From Ardenticatena maritima (GTDB lineage: Bacteria > Chloroflexota > Anaerolineae > Ardenticatenales > Ardenticatenaceae): DNA of 64,000 bases. Location: assembly GCF_001306175.1 (NCBI RefSeq), contig NZ_LGKN01000004.1, positions 124,001-188,000 of the forward strand, written 5' to 3'. Both the position numbers and the translations under genes were made by a program. This document shows, in pieces, positions 34,016 to 42,363 of the stretch (position 1 is its first letter; the number at the start of each line of letters is the position of its first letter). The notes below the pieces were generated by a model that ran no database searches, was not told where the DNA came from, and saw only the letters and a program-made list of their open reading frames with translations.

Positions 34016-34651
34016 ATGCTCAAACGCGCATTTGACATTCTCATGGCAAGCATCGGGCTGATTGTGCTGAGCCCCTACTTTCTTATCGTCTCGCTGCTCA
34101 TCAAACTGACATCGCCCGGTCCCGTTTTCTACCGCGGGCGGCGTGTTGGTCAGCACGGGCGCATCTTCACCATGTACAAGTTTCGCACCATGGTGGTGGA
34201 CGCCGAAAAAACGGGACCAGCCGTCACCTACGACGACGACCCACGCATCACGCCCATTGGTCGCCTGCTTCGTGATGCGCGCCTGGATGAATTTCCCCAA
34301 CTCTGGAACATTCTCAAAGGCGATATGAGTTTTGTGGGACCACGCCCCGAAGCGCCCTACTACTACGAGCGCTACACGGACGAGCAAAAACGCATTTTCG
34401 ACGTGAAGCCGGGACTGACCGGTTTGACGCAAATTTACTTCCGACACGAAGAGGATTTGCTCACCGACCCCGAAAACATTGACCGCGATTACCTGGAAAA
34501 AGTCCTGCCCGCCAAAGTCGAACTCGATATGGACTATATCCGCGACCACTCGCTCTGGCGCGACATCACACTCATCCTGACCACGCTCAAAGTGCTGGTG
34601 CTCGACCGCTTCCGCAAACCGCCGACACAAATGCCGGTCGCGCACAAATAA
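34016..34651 (+). CDS. Undecaprenyl-phosphate sugar-phosphate transferase (PglC-type, monotopic)
   Basis: A 211-residue initiating phosphoglycosyl transferase. One re-entrant membrane helix (residues 8-32) is followed by SPGPVFYRGRRVGQHGRIF, then MYKFRTMVVDAE, DARLDEFPQLWNILKGDMSF (with the catalytic Asp-Glu) and VGPRPEAPYYYERY. It lacks the N-terminal multi-span region of WcaJ, as in PglC. It loads the first sugar-phosphate on undecaprenyl phosphate and so starts repeat-unit assembly. GGAGG precedes the ATG. Confidence 0.9.
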   Translation: MLKRAFDILMASIGLIVLSPYFLIVSLLIKLTSPGPVFYRGRRVGQHGRIFTMYKFRTMVVDAEKTGPAVTYDDDPRITPIGRLLRDARLDEFPQLWNILKGDMSFVGPRPEAPYYYERYTDEQKRIFDVKPGLTGLTQIYFRHEEDLLTDPENIDRDYLEKVLPAKVELDMDYIRDHSLWRDITLILTTLKVLVLDRFRKPPTQMPVAHK

Positions 34652-34678
34652 TCGTTCGCAGAAAGGACACAACCGCTC

Positions 34679-35914
34679 ATGGGATTACAAGATTACGCAT
34701 ACATTTTTATTCGGCACTGGCGCTCGCTCCTCTTGGGGCTGCTCGCCGGCTTGCTGGTCGGGGTTGGCGCCAGCATTTGGCTGGGCTACCTGCCCCGCTA
34801 CGCCGCAACGGCAACCATCGCGGTCGGCGGCGACGTGGCAACGGTTGACCAGAACACGTCCTACATCAACCTTGCCGATGAATTTGCGTCCACCTACGCC
34901 GATTTGGCAACGCGCGCGCCCGTCCTGGACGCTGTCATCGCCGAACTGGGGCTGGATACATCACCGGCGAGCCTCAAAAACGCCATTTCCACCTCAATCG
35001 TGCAAGACACCCACCTCATCGAGATTACAGTCTCGCACAGCGACCCGCGGCTGGCGGCTGATATCGCCAACGGTATCGCGCGCCAACTGGCAACGCTCCC
35101 CACCCTGCGCGTGCGCAACTTTGTCGTGCCGGTTGAAGCCGCCGCCGTGCCCACCCAACTCGACCCCACCTGGCTTCTGTTGACGCTGATTGTGGGGGCG
35201 CTCGGCGTTCTGCTGGTGGGCGGCGTCATCTTCCTGCGCGAATTCATGCGCGACGCCGTCTATTCGGGCGCATCGCTCGAACGCGAAGCCGGTATGCCGG
35301 TGCTGGTCGAAATCCACACCCCCAAGCAGGGCTGGCGTCGCGCGACACCGGGGCAACCCTGGCGCACGCAAGAAGTGGGGGCGTGGTGGGCGCTTGCCCA
35401 ACACTGCCGCCGCCAATTGGAAGCCAACGGCGTCAGCGCCAACGGTGTGCCGCACACCATCGCCGTCGCCGCGCCGGATGAAAACGACGCCTCAGCAGTG
35501 GTCGCCGCCAATCTCGCCGCCGGCTGGGCGGAACGGGGGGAACGCGTGGTGCTCCTCAACACGGACGCCCGCTCGCACTTGAACGAATGGTTTGGCATTG
35601 AAGCAGACGCCGAAGAAACGCACCAACTCCGCCTGCACCCCACCAGCGTTCCCAACCTGCATACCGCCGTGTGGGACGACACCACCTCACTTGACGAGGT
35701 GTTGCACGCCCTGCGCGAACACGCCGACGTGGTCATTCTGGCATCCCCCTCACTGCTGCATTCGCCCGTCAGCGTCGAAACTGTCCGCCATGCACACGGG
35801 GCGTTGCTCGCCGTCACGTCCGGCACCAGTCGCCTCTCAGCGACTATTGAAGCCCGCGACGTGCTTGACCTGTTGGATATTGACTGCTGGGGCGCCGTTG
35901 TTGCCCGCGCCTGA
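34679..35914 (+). CDS. Wzz-like chain-length protein fused to a degenerate tyrosine-kinase domain
   Basis: A 411-residue protein. Membrane segments near residues 16-38 and 160-182 enclose a short Wzz domain. The cytoplasmic part (residues 250-411) keeps the BY-kinase fold pattern (VAANLAAGWAERGERVVLLN, then DVVILASPSLLHSPVSVETV) but has lost the catalytic motifs. Walker A reads APDENDASAVVAANL with no GKT. Walker A' lacks the second Asp, and the Walker B Asp is Ala. There is no C-terminal tyrosine cluster. It is probably a non-catalytic regulator of chain length. It sits directly after the initiating transferase gene. Confidence 0.75.
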   Translation: MGLQDYAYIFIRHWRSLLLGLLAGLLVGVGASIWLGYLPRYAATATIAVGGDVATVDQNTSYINLADEFASTYADLATRAPVLDAVIAELGLDTSPASLKNAISTSIVQDTHLIEITVSHSDPRLAADIANGIARQLATLPTLRVRNFVVPVEAAAVPTQLDPTWLLLTLIVGALGVLLVGGVIFLREFMRDAVYSGASLEREAGMPVLVEIHTPKQGWRRATPGQPWRTQEVGAWWALAQHCRRQLEANGVSANGVPHTIAVAAPDENDASAVVAANLAAGWAERGERVVLLNTDARSHLNEWFGIEADAEETHQLRLHPTSVPNLHTAVWDDTTSLDEVLHALREHADVVILASPSLLHSPVSVETVRHAHGALLAVTSGTSRLSATIEARDVLDLLDIDCWGAVVARA

Positions 35915-35934
35915 CGCGCAGAAAGGATAGACGG

Positions 35935-37113
35935 TTGAACCAACAACCCGACGGACTCACCAACCGCATCACACGCACACACCTCATTGCCTTTGGCGCA
36001 GGGGTGCTCTTGATGGCGTTGCTCTTTACCTGCCTGACACTCTTTGACCTGGTGCAGGTAGGACGCCCCGCGCCTACGCCCACCGCCACACAAGCGCCTG
36101 AACCAACGCGCCGCCCAACACGCACGCCGCCGCCCCGCCGCACACGCACGCCCATCGCCCCATCGCCGACCCCCACGGCATCGGCAACCCCCGCCAGCGC
36201 CATCACGCCCACTGTGGGGGCGTCGCCCAGCCCGACGCCGCAGGCGCAAGCCACCGCCACCGCCACACGCCCGCCGACAGAGGGCGGCAAACTCGTGGGC
36301 GTCTGGGGCGTGCCACCAAACGACCTGGCGGAAGTCGCCTCGTATGGGTTCGACATCGTCTTCTACGCCGCCCACAACCCCAACGACGCCATCGCCTACC
36401 TGGAAGCGGCGCGCCAAGAAGGGCTGAAAGTGGTGCTCAATCTGCTGCCAGCCGAGGCAATGGTCAACCCCGATTGCTACGCGGAGAAAGGTCGGCGCGC
36501 CTGCCCCTTCGACCTGGACGCCTTCACCGCCGCGCTAGAAGCCTACCGCGGGCTGGGGCTCGACGCCTACGCCGACACATTCTACGCTCACATGCTCATG
36601 GATGAGCCGTTCGACCCCACCAACTGGGGGGGCACGCCCATCAGTGCTGAGGAACTGCGCGCCGCCACCCAACGCTCCTACGAAGTTTTGGGACCAATCC
36701 CCACCGCCATCAACGCGGGCTATGTGCCGCCCATCATCGAACCAGGTGTTGCCGACATTGTTATGTCAACATTCTATCTGAACAAAGAACGCTCTTTTGG
36801 CGACGTGACGACCTATCTGCAAGACCAACTGGCGAACCTGCAACCGGCACGCGCCGGCGACCCCGACATGCGCTACATGTTGCTATTGCAAGCCATTGGG
36901 GGCGGCGCTTTTGGACCATTTCCATCCCCCGAAGAAATGCAAGCCAAAGCCACACGGGCGTGCGAAACCCCAGGCGTCAATGGGTTGTTCTGGTGGACTT
37001 GGAGCAAGCCACAAGCGATTGATTTCGCATCCATCATGCGCGGACCAGAAGGCGACGCCTACCGCGCGATGGTCGCCAACGTTGTCGCCATCTGCCACGC
37101 GCAATCCAAGTAA
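35935..37113 (+). CDS. Membrane-anchored protein with Thr-Pro linker and TIM-barrel-like domain
   Basis: A 392-residue protein starting at TTG, with AAAGGA seven bases upstream. One membrane segment (residues about 17-40) is followed by a Pro/Thr-rich linker (about 45-118) and a domain of about 270 residues. That domain contains GVPPNDLAEVASYGFDIVFY, LEAARQEGLKVVLNL and MLMDEPFDP. The strand-helix pattern and the DEP motif suggest a glycoside-hydrolase-like barrel with Glu as a possible catalytic residue. The secreted protein at 46745 has the same layout with YLIDEPCHP. In this cluster it may trim or bind the polysaccharide outside the cell. No named family was recognised. Confidence 0.65.
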   Translation: MNQQPDGLTNRITRTHLIAFGAGVLLMALLFTCLTLFDLVQVGRPAPTPTATQAPEPTRRPTRTPPPRRTRTPIAPSPTPTASATPASAITPTVGASPSPTPQAQATATATRPPTEGGKLVGVWGVPPNDLAEVASYGFDIVFYAAHNPNDAIAYLEAARQEGLKVVLNLLPAEAMVNPDCYAEKGRRACPFDLDAFTAALEAYRGLGLDAYADTFYAHMLMDEPFDPTNWGGTPISAEELRAATQRSYEVLGPIPTAINAGYVPPIIEPGVADIVMSTFYLNKERSFGDVTTYLQDQLANLQPARAGDPDMRYMLLLQAIGGGAFGPFPSPEEMQAKATRACETPGVNGLFWWTWSKPQAIDFASIMRGPEGDAYRAMVANVVAICHAQSK

Positions 37114-37138
37114 GTAAGGAAGCAAGTAAGGGAGCACC

Positions 37139-39076
37139 ATGTTCAAAAAACCAAGACCCGTTGCACAACGTCATATCCGCCGCATTTTCCTTGATCTGGC
37201 AATTGTGCCCATGGCGTATCTGGTCGCATTAGCATTGCGTTTCGACGGCCATATCCCCAGCGCCTACTGGTCTATCTGGCTGCGGTGGAGCCTCTACGCC
37301 ACCCTGCTCTACATCGCCGCCAATTTCGCCTTTGGCAACTACCGCCGCCTTTGGGTGTTCGCCAGCCTGCGCGAAGTCATGCGCCTGGCGGAAAGCACGC
37401 TCACCGCCGCCGCTATGCTGCTGGCGCTCCATCTGCTCTGGCCGACGCCGGCACGCTTGCCGACCAGCGTCCACCTTGTCGCGCCCTTGCTGGTCCTGCT
37501 CCTTGAAGCCATCGTGCACTTTCGGCGCATTGTGCTGGCCTGGCTCAACCCGCGTGCACGCCGCTACCAGTACACCCGCCCCACGCGGACCCGTGTCCTC
37601 ATCGTGGGCGTCAACCATGGCGCGCGCCAACTGGCGCACTCGCTCCAAAACGACCTGCTGGGGCGCTACATCGTTGTGGGCTTCCTCGACGACGCCGACG
37701 AAAACCAGGCGATGAGCGTTGAAGAACTGCCAGTGCTGGGGCGTATCGCCACCCTGCCCGAAGCCGTCGAAGAAGACAACGTGGATATGGTGGTCATTGC
37801 GCAACGCTTCAACAACCGTGCCGCCTTTCAGCGCGTGCTGGACCTCTGCTATCAGGCGAATGTGCAAATCAAGGTCTTGCCCAGCACCCTGCAACTCGTC
37901 AGCGGTGTACAACTCGACCTCGCCGACCTCAGCGACATCGAACCCGATACCTTACTCAACCGCGACCCCGCCACGATTGACGAACTGGACTGCCGCCGTG
38001 TGATTGAAAACCAGGTGGTGCTCGTCACCGGCGCATGCGGTTCCATCGGTTCCGAACTCGCCGCCCAAATTGCCGCCCTCGCCCCCCGCCGCCTTATTCT
38101 GCTCGACATTGACGAATCGGGACTGCACGATTTACGCATTCGTCTGCAAGCCGAACTGCCACACATCACCGTTGACACCTACCTGTGCAGTGTGACATCA
38201 CGCCGCAAACTTGAACACCTGTTCAGCACACACCGCCCAGCGGTTGTGTACCACGCCGCCGCCTACAAACACGTCCCGATGATGGAACGCTTCCCCGAAG
38301 AAGCCATCCTGACGAACGTGCTGGGCACGCGCACCGTAAGCGAACTCGCCGCGCAGTACGGCGTGCAACGCTTCGTCTTCGTCTCCACCGACAAAGCCGT
38401 CAACCCGTCCAGCGTCATGGGCGCCACAAAACGCATCGGCGAGCGCTGGATTCACGCCATGCAATCCGTATCCGACACACACTTCACCGCTGTGCGCTTC
38501 GGGAACGTCATCGGCAGTCGGGGGAGTGTTGTGCCGACCTTTGCCCACCAAATCGAACGGCATCGCCCAGTCACCATCACCCATCCCGATATGCACCGCT
38601 TTTTCATCAGCATCCCCGAAGCGGTGAGCCTGGTCATTCAAGCCAGCGCCTACACCACCGGCGGGGAATGCTACATGCTCGACATGGGGGAAGAAATCGC
38701 CATCCGCGACCTCGCCGAGCGCATGATTCGCATCAAAGGTCTGCGTCCCCACATAGACATCCCTATCCACTACATCGGCTTGCGTCCGGGCGAAAAGTTG
38801 CACGAAGAACTGAAATACGCGGATGAAGAACGCCGCCCTACACCCCACGAGCGCATTTTTTGCATCACGCCACCACCGCCGCCCTACACCATCGAAGAAC
38901 TGGGACAGGCGATAGACCTGGTGGTGGACGCCGCCCAGCGCCTGCTCCCTGCGGACATGTTGCGTCTACTCTGCATGGACATCGCTCTCTGGCGCGCAGA
39001 AAACATCGCCCAGCATGTATACGCCTGGCATGAGCGGGGCGAAATTGCGCCCATCTCGCTGCCTTCAACTGCTTGA
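37139..39076 (+). CDS. Membrane-bound nucleotide-sugar 4,6-dehydratase (PglF/WbpM/CapD family)
   Basis: A 645-residue protein. Four membrane segments (residues about 15-130) and a CoA-binding-like domain (RVLIVGVNHGARQLAHSL near 156) precede the dehydratase domain. That domain has VLVTGACGSIGSELAAQIAA near 297, VYHAAAYKHVPMMERFPEEA near 370 and STDKAVNPSSVMGATKR near 417. The usual catalytic Tyr is Met, as is normal for this long subfamily. It would convert UDP-GlcNAc to the UDP-4-keto-6-deoxy sugar, feeding the aminotransferase at 32822. GGGAGCACC precedes the ATG. It is the core sugar-modifying enzyme of the cluster. Confidence 0.9.
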   Translation: MFKKPRPVAQRHIRRIFLDLAIVPMAYLVALALRFDGHIPSAYWSIWLRWSLYATLLYIAANFAFGNYRRLWVFASLREVMRLAESTLTAAAMLLALHLLWPTPARLPTSVHLVAPLLVLLLEAIVHFRRIVLAWLNPRARRYQYTRPTRTRVLIVGVNHGARQLAHSLQNDLLGRYIVVGFLDDADENQAMSVEELPVLGRIATLPEAVEEDNVDMVVIAQRFNNRAAFQRVLDLCYQANVQIKVLPSTLQLVSGVQLDLADLSDIEPDTLLNRDPATIDELDCRRVIENQVVLVTGACGSIGSELAAQIAALAPRRLILLDIDESGLHDLRIRLQAELPHITVDTYLCSVTSRRKLEHLFSTHRPAVVYHAAAYKHVPMMERFPEEAILTNVLGTRTVSELAAQYGVQRFVFVSTDKAVNPSSVMGATKRIGERWIHAMQSVSDTHFTAVRFGNVIGSRGSVVPTFAHQIERHRPVTITHPDMHRFFISIPEAVSLVIQASAYTTGGECYMLDMGEEIAIRDLAERMIRIKGLRPHIDIPIHYIGLRPGEKLHEELKYADEERRPTPHERIFCITPPPPPYTIEELGQAIDLVVDAAQRLLPADMLRLLCMDIALWRAENIAQHVYAWHERGEIAPISLPSTA

Positions 39077-39096
39077 AAGAAAAGAGAGGCATACCC

Positions 39097-40422
39097 GTGA
39101 AACGATTTTGGTCAACCATTACACTGCTCTTTCTCGTTGGGCTCATCATTGGGCTGGCGGGCTGGATGATTCTGCCGCAACTGAACACCACCACCGCCAC
39201 CACACCATCACCACGCACCAACAACCTTGAACTCATCGTTCCCACCAACCCCAACGAAATCACAGTGGAGGCGTTCGTGGTGCCGATTCAATCAGCCCCG
39301 CTCAGTTTCGTCACCACGGGGCGCATTGCCGAAATCCTGGTGCGTGAAGGCGAACCCGTGCAACGCGGGCAAGTCATCGCGCGGCTGGAAGATGAAGAAG
39401 CCCGTGCGGCACTCGCCCAAGCCGAAGCCGCCTTGCGCGTCGCGCAAGCCGACTACGAACTGCTGATTGCCGGTCCGCGCCAGGAACAAATTGACGCCGC
39501 CCAAGCCGCACTCGACGCCGCCCAAGCCCGTCTCGACCAGGTGCTTGAACGCGCCGACCCGCTCCAACTCGCCGCCGCCCGCACCAGCCTGGAAGCCGCC
39601 CAAGCCGCCTTCGATGAACTCCAAGCCGGTCCGGAAGAAGAAGCCCTCATCCAGGCGAGCGCCGAACTCGCCAACGCCGAAGCCGAATTGCGCCTGGCGC
39701 AAGCCCGCTACGATGAAGTGGCGTGGGACGCCGCTATCGGCACACGCACCGAATCCCGCGACCTCGAACTCGCCACGAACGCCTACATTGCCGCCAAAGC
39801 GCAGTACGATTTGCTCACCAAACCACCCAGCGAATCCGAACTCGCCGCAGCGCAGGCGCAAATCCTGAACGCCCAGGTGGCACTGCAAGCGCTTCAAATC
39901 GATGAAAACAGCCCCGACGTTCGCGAAGCCGCCGCCCAGGTGCGCGAAGCCGAAGCCCAATTGAAACTCATCATGGCTGGTCCCCGCGCCCCTGAACTGG
40001 AAGCCGCCCAAGCCACCGTTGACTCCGCCCGCGCCGGTGTCGCCAAAGCCGCCGCCGCGCTCAGCAACCTGGAACTGCGCGCCCCCTTCGACGGCGTTGT
40101 CGCCCAGGTGGACGCTATGCCGGGGCAAACGGTTGGCACCACACAAACCGTGCTCTGGCTTGCCGACACGTCCGATTGGCTCATCAAAACCCAAGACCTG
40201 AGCGAGTACGACGTGGTGCACCTACGCGAAGGCATGCCCGTGACCATCGAAGTGGAAGCCCTGCCGGGCACCTCATTCCAGGGCACTATCGAACATATCC
40301 GCCTGCAAGGGAAAGATGAGCAAAACGTCACCATGTACACCGTCCTGGTCCGCCCCACCAACATTGATGAACGCTTGCGCTGGAATATGAGCGCGTTCGT
40401 CACATTTCGTCTGGACAACTGA
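39097..40422 (+). CDS. HlyD-family membrane fusion / periplasmic adaptor protein
   Basis: A 441-residue protein. One N-terminal membrane segment (residues 5-26), a biotinyl-lipoyl half-motif [13 protein letters not shown]-like near 65, a very long Ala/Glu-rich coiled coil (about 100-310) and the second lipoyl half ([20 protein letters not shown]) near 325 define an RND/ABC adaptor. GTG 39097 is favoured, since AGAGAGG lies seven bases upstream. No partner ATPase, permease or outer-membrane channel is encoded beside it. It may support export of a small product of this cluster together with components encoded elsewhere. Confidence 0.8.
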   Translation: MKRFWSTITLLFLVGLIIGLAGWMILPQLNTTTATTPSPRTNNLELIVPTNPNEITVEAFVVPIQSAPLSFVTTGRIAEILVREGEPVQRGQVIARLEDEEARAALAQAEAALRVAQADYELLIAGPRQEQIDAAQAALDAAQARLDQVLERADPLQLAAARTSLEAAQAAFDELQAGPEEEALIQASAELANAEAELRLAQARYDEVAWDAAIGTRTESRDLELATNAYIAAKAQYDLLTKPPSESELAAAQAQILNAQVALQALQIDENSPDVREAAAQVREAEAQLKLIMAGPRAPELEAAQATVDSARAGVAKAAAALSNLELRAPFDGVVAQVDAMPGQTVGTTQTVLWLADTSDWLIKTQDLSEYDVVHLREGMPVTIEVEALPGTSFQGTIEHIRLQGKDEQNVTMYTVLVRPTNIDERLRWNMSAFVTFRLDN

Positions 40423-40466
40423 GTTTCAGAAAAACCAATAATCCACCAACTCAAAAGGAGTTTGCC

Positions 40467-41501
40467 ATGATTGTGATTATGTCACCCCAAGCAACCCAGG
40501 ACGATATTCTCTACGTCGTCGGGCGCGCCGAAAGCCTCGGCTTTCGCACCGCCATTTCACAAGCCAACGGGCATGTGCTCATCAGCATTCTCGGCGACAC
40601 CAACGACATCGAACCCCCCGTTTTCGAGGGGCTTCCCGGCGTCCTGCGGCTGGCGAACGTTGAAAAACCCTACCGCCTCGCCAGTCGGGACTTCCAAGCA
40701 CAGGACACCATTGTGAACGTGAACGGCGTGCGCATTGGCGACGGGCATCTCACTGTCATCGCCGGTCCATGCTCGGTTGAAAGCCGCGAGCAAATTCTGG
40801 ACACCGCCCACGCCGTCCGCGAAGCAGGCGCGCACATGTTGCGGGGCGGCGCCTTCAAACCGCGCACCTCGCCATACAGTTTTCAAGGCTGGGGAGAACG
40901 TGGCTTGCAATTGCTCGCCGAAGCCCGCGAACAAACCGGGCTCCCCATCGTGACCGAAGTCATGGCGCCCGAACAAGTGCCGCTGGTCGCCCAATATGCC
41001 GATATTCTGCAAATCGGCACGCGCAACATGCAGAACTTCCCACTCCTGCACGCCGTGGGGGAAGCGGGCAAACCCGTCCTGCTCAAACGCGGCATGATGT
41101 CCACCATCAAGGAATGGCTGATGAGCGCCGAATACATCATGTCGCACGGCAACCACCAGGTCATTCTCTGCGAGCGGGGCATTCGCACCTTTGAAAACGC
41201 CACACGCAACACCCTCGATGTCAACGCTGTGCCCGTGCTTAACGCCTGGACGCATCTCCCCGTCATCGTAGACCCAAGCCACGCGGTGGGGCTACGCGCC
41301 TACGTGCGCGCCGCGGCGCTGGCGGGCGTCGCCGCCGGCGCCGACGGGCTGATGATCGAAGTCCACCCGGACCCATCACACGCCTGGTCGGACGGACCTC
41401 AATCACTGACGTACCGGGAATTTACCGCGCTGATGCATGATGTGCGCGCGGTCGCCGCCGCCGTCGGTCATCCAGTCGCGCCAACCCCGCAAACCGCATA
41501 A
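40467..41501 (+). CDS. aroF: 3-deoxy-7-phosphoheptulonate (DAHP) synthase, ferredoxin-like regulatory type
   Basis: A 344-residue protein. Residues 1-75 form a ferredoxin-like regulatory domain of the kind fused to Thermotoga and Bacillus-type DAHP synthases. The catalytic barrel has [13 protein letters not shown] near 96, [17 protein letters not shown] near 128, [10 protein letters not shown] near 184 and DPSHAVG near 270. It condenses PEP and erythrose 4-phosphate, the first step to chorismate. Placement in the cluster, next to a sulfotransferase and halogenase, suggests a dedicated supply for the chorismate lyase at 16482. No other shikimate gene is present. AAAGGAG precedes the ATG. Confidence 0.9.
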   Translation: MIVIMSPQATQDDILYVVGRAESLGFRTAISQANGHVLISILGDTNDIEPPVFEGLPGVLRLANVEKPYRLASRDFQAQDTIVNVNGVRIGDGHLTVIAGPCSVESREQILDTAHAVREAGAHMLRGGAFKPRTSPYSFQGWGERGLQLLAEAREQTGLPIVTEVMAPEQVPLVAQYADILQIGTRNMQNFPLLHAVGEAGKPVLLKRGMMSTIKEWLMSAEYIMSHGNHQVILCERGIRTFENATRNTLDVNAVPVLNAWTHLPVIVDPSHAVGLRAYVRAAALAGVAAGADGLMIEVHPDPSHAWSDGPQSLTYREFTALMHDVRAVAAAVGHPVAPTPQTA

Positions 41502-41514
41502 AGGAGTTTGTTTA

Positions 41515-42345
41515 ATGATTATCTGGCTCGCATCCTACCCGCGCTCAGGAAGCACATTCTGCCGTCTCATGCTCCATCGCATGTACGGCATCAACACCTA
41601 CTCAAAGTCGGGCGACAACTTTTTTCTCGCCAACGATATGAGCGACACGATTGGCGTCGCCCCTTTGCCGCGCCATTTCGACGACCTCGACCGTGACGAC
41701 GCCATTCACTTCGTCAAAACACACGACCTGCCCACAGATAATCGCCCCGCCATTTACCTGGTGCGCGACGGGCGAGACGCGATTGTTTCGTACACCCGTT
41801 TCTTGATTTTCCACGCCCAAACAAACGCCAAACGCTTGCGCCTTTTCAAACAAGCCTTCGGGTTGCTCGACCCCCGCACGGTCATGTGGCATTTGGTGCT
41901 CCCTTCACTTGGGCAAGCGGGCTGGCATGCACGCTTCCAGCATCCGCGCACGCTGCCCCGTGCCTTGCTCAAAACACACGACCGGCGACACGGCGGTTGG
42001 GGCACACATGTGGAAACCTGGCACGCCCGCCCAGCGCCAACCGCGACCATCTATTTCGCCCATCTCATCCAAAACCCGGTCGAAGCCATCACCGGCGCCA
42101 TGGAAACGCTCAACCTTGCTCCGCCCTCGGCGAATGTGCGCCCACCCACCTTCGAGGAACTGCACGAACGCTGGCCGCACTTCTTCCGCCGCGGCAAAGT
42201 TGGCGCATGGCGCGACGAAATGCCCGCCGATATTCATGAAGCGTTCTGGCAATACCACGGCGAGACCATGACCCGCATGGGCTTTGACAAAAGCGGGTTG
42301 GTCAGCCCCAAGTGGTCGCCAACCATGCTCAGCCAAATTGGATAA
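41515..42345 (+). CDS. Sulfotransferase (Sulfotransfer_1 domain)
   Basis: A 276-residue protein. IIWLASYPRSGSTFCRLMLH at the N-terminus is the 5'-phosphosulfate loop, YLVRDGRDAIVSYTRFL near residue 83 the 3'-phosphate motif, and FFRRGKVGAWRDEM near 224 the conserved C-terminal motif of the classical sulfotransferase domain. It belongs to a different branch from the proteins at 1 and 21329. The start is ATG 41515, with AAAGGAG upstream, 13 bases after the DAHP synthase stop. Its acceptor could be the glycan or a hydroxylated aromatic made in the cluster. Confidence 0.9.
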   Translation: MIIWLASYPRSGSTFCRLMLHRMYGINTYSKSGDNFFLANDMSDTIGVAPLPRHFDDLDRDDAIHFVKTHDLPTDNRPAIYLVRDGRDAIVSYTRFLIFHAQTNAKRLRLFKQAFGLLDPRTVMWHLVLPSLGQAGWHARFQHPRTLPRALLKTHDRRHGGWGTHVETWHARPAPTATIYFAHLIQNPVEAITGAMETLNLAPPSANVRPPTFEELHERWPHFFRRGKVGAWRDEMPADIHEAFWQYHGETMTRMGFDKSGLVSPKWSPTMLSQIG

Positions 42346-42363
42346 TCAAAGGAGTTTGCTCTT

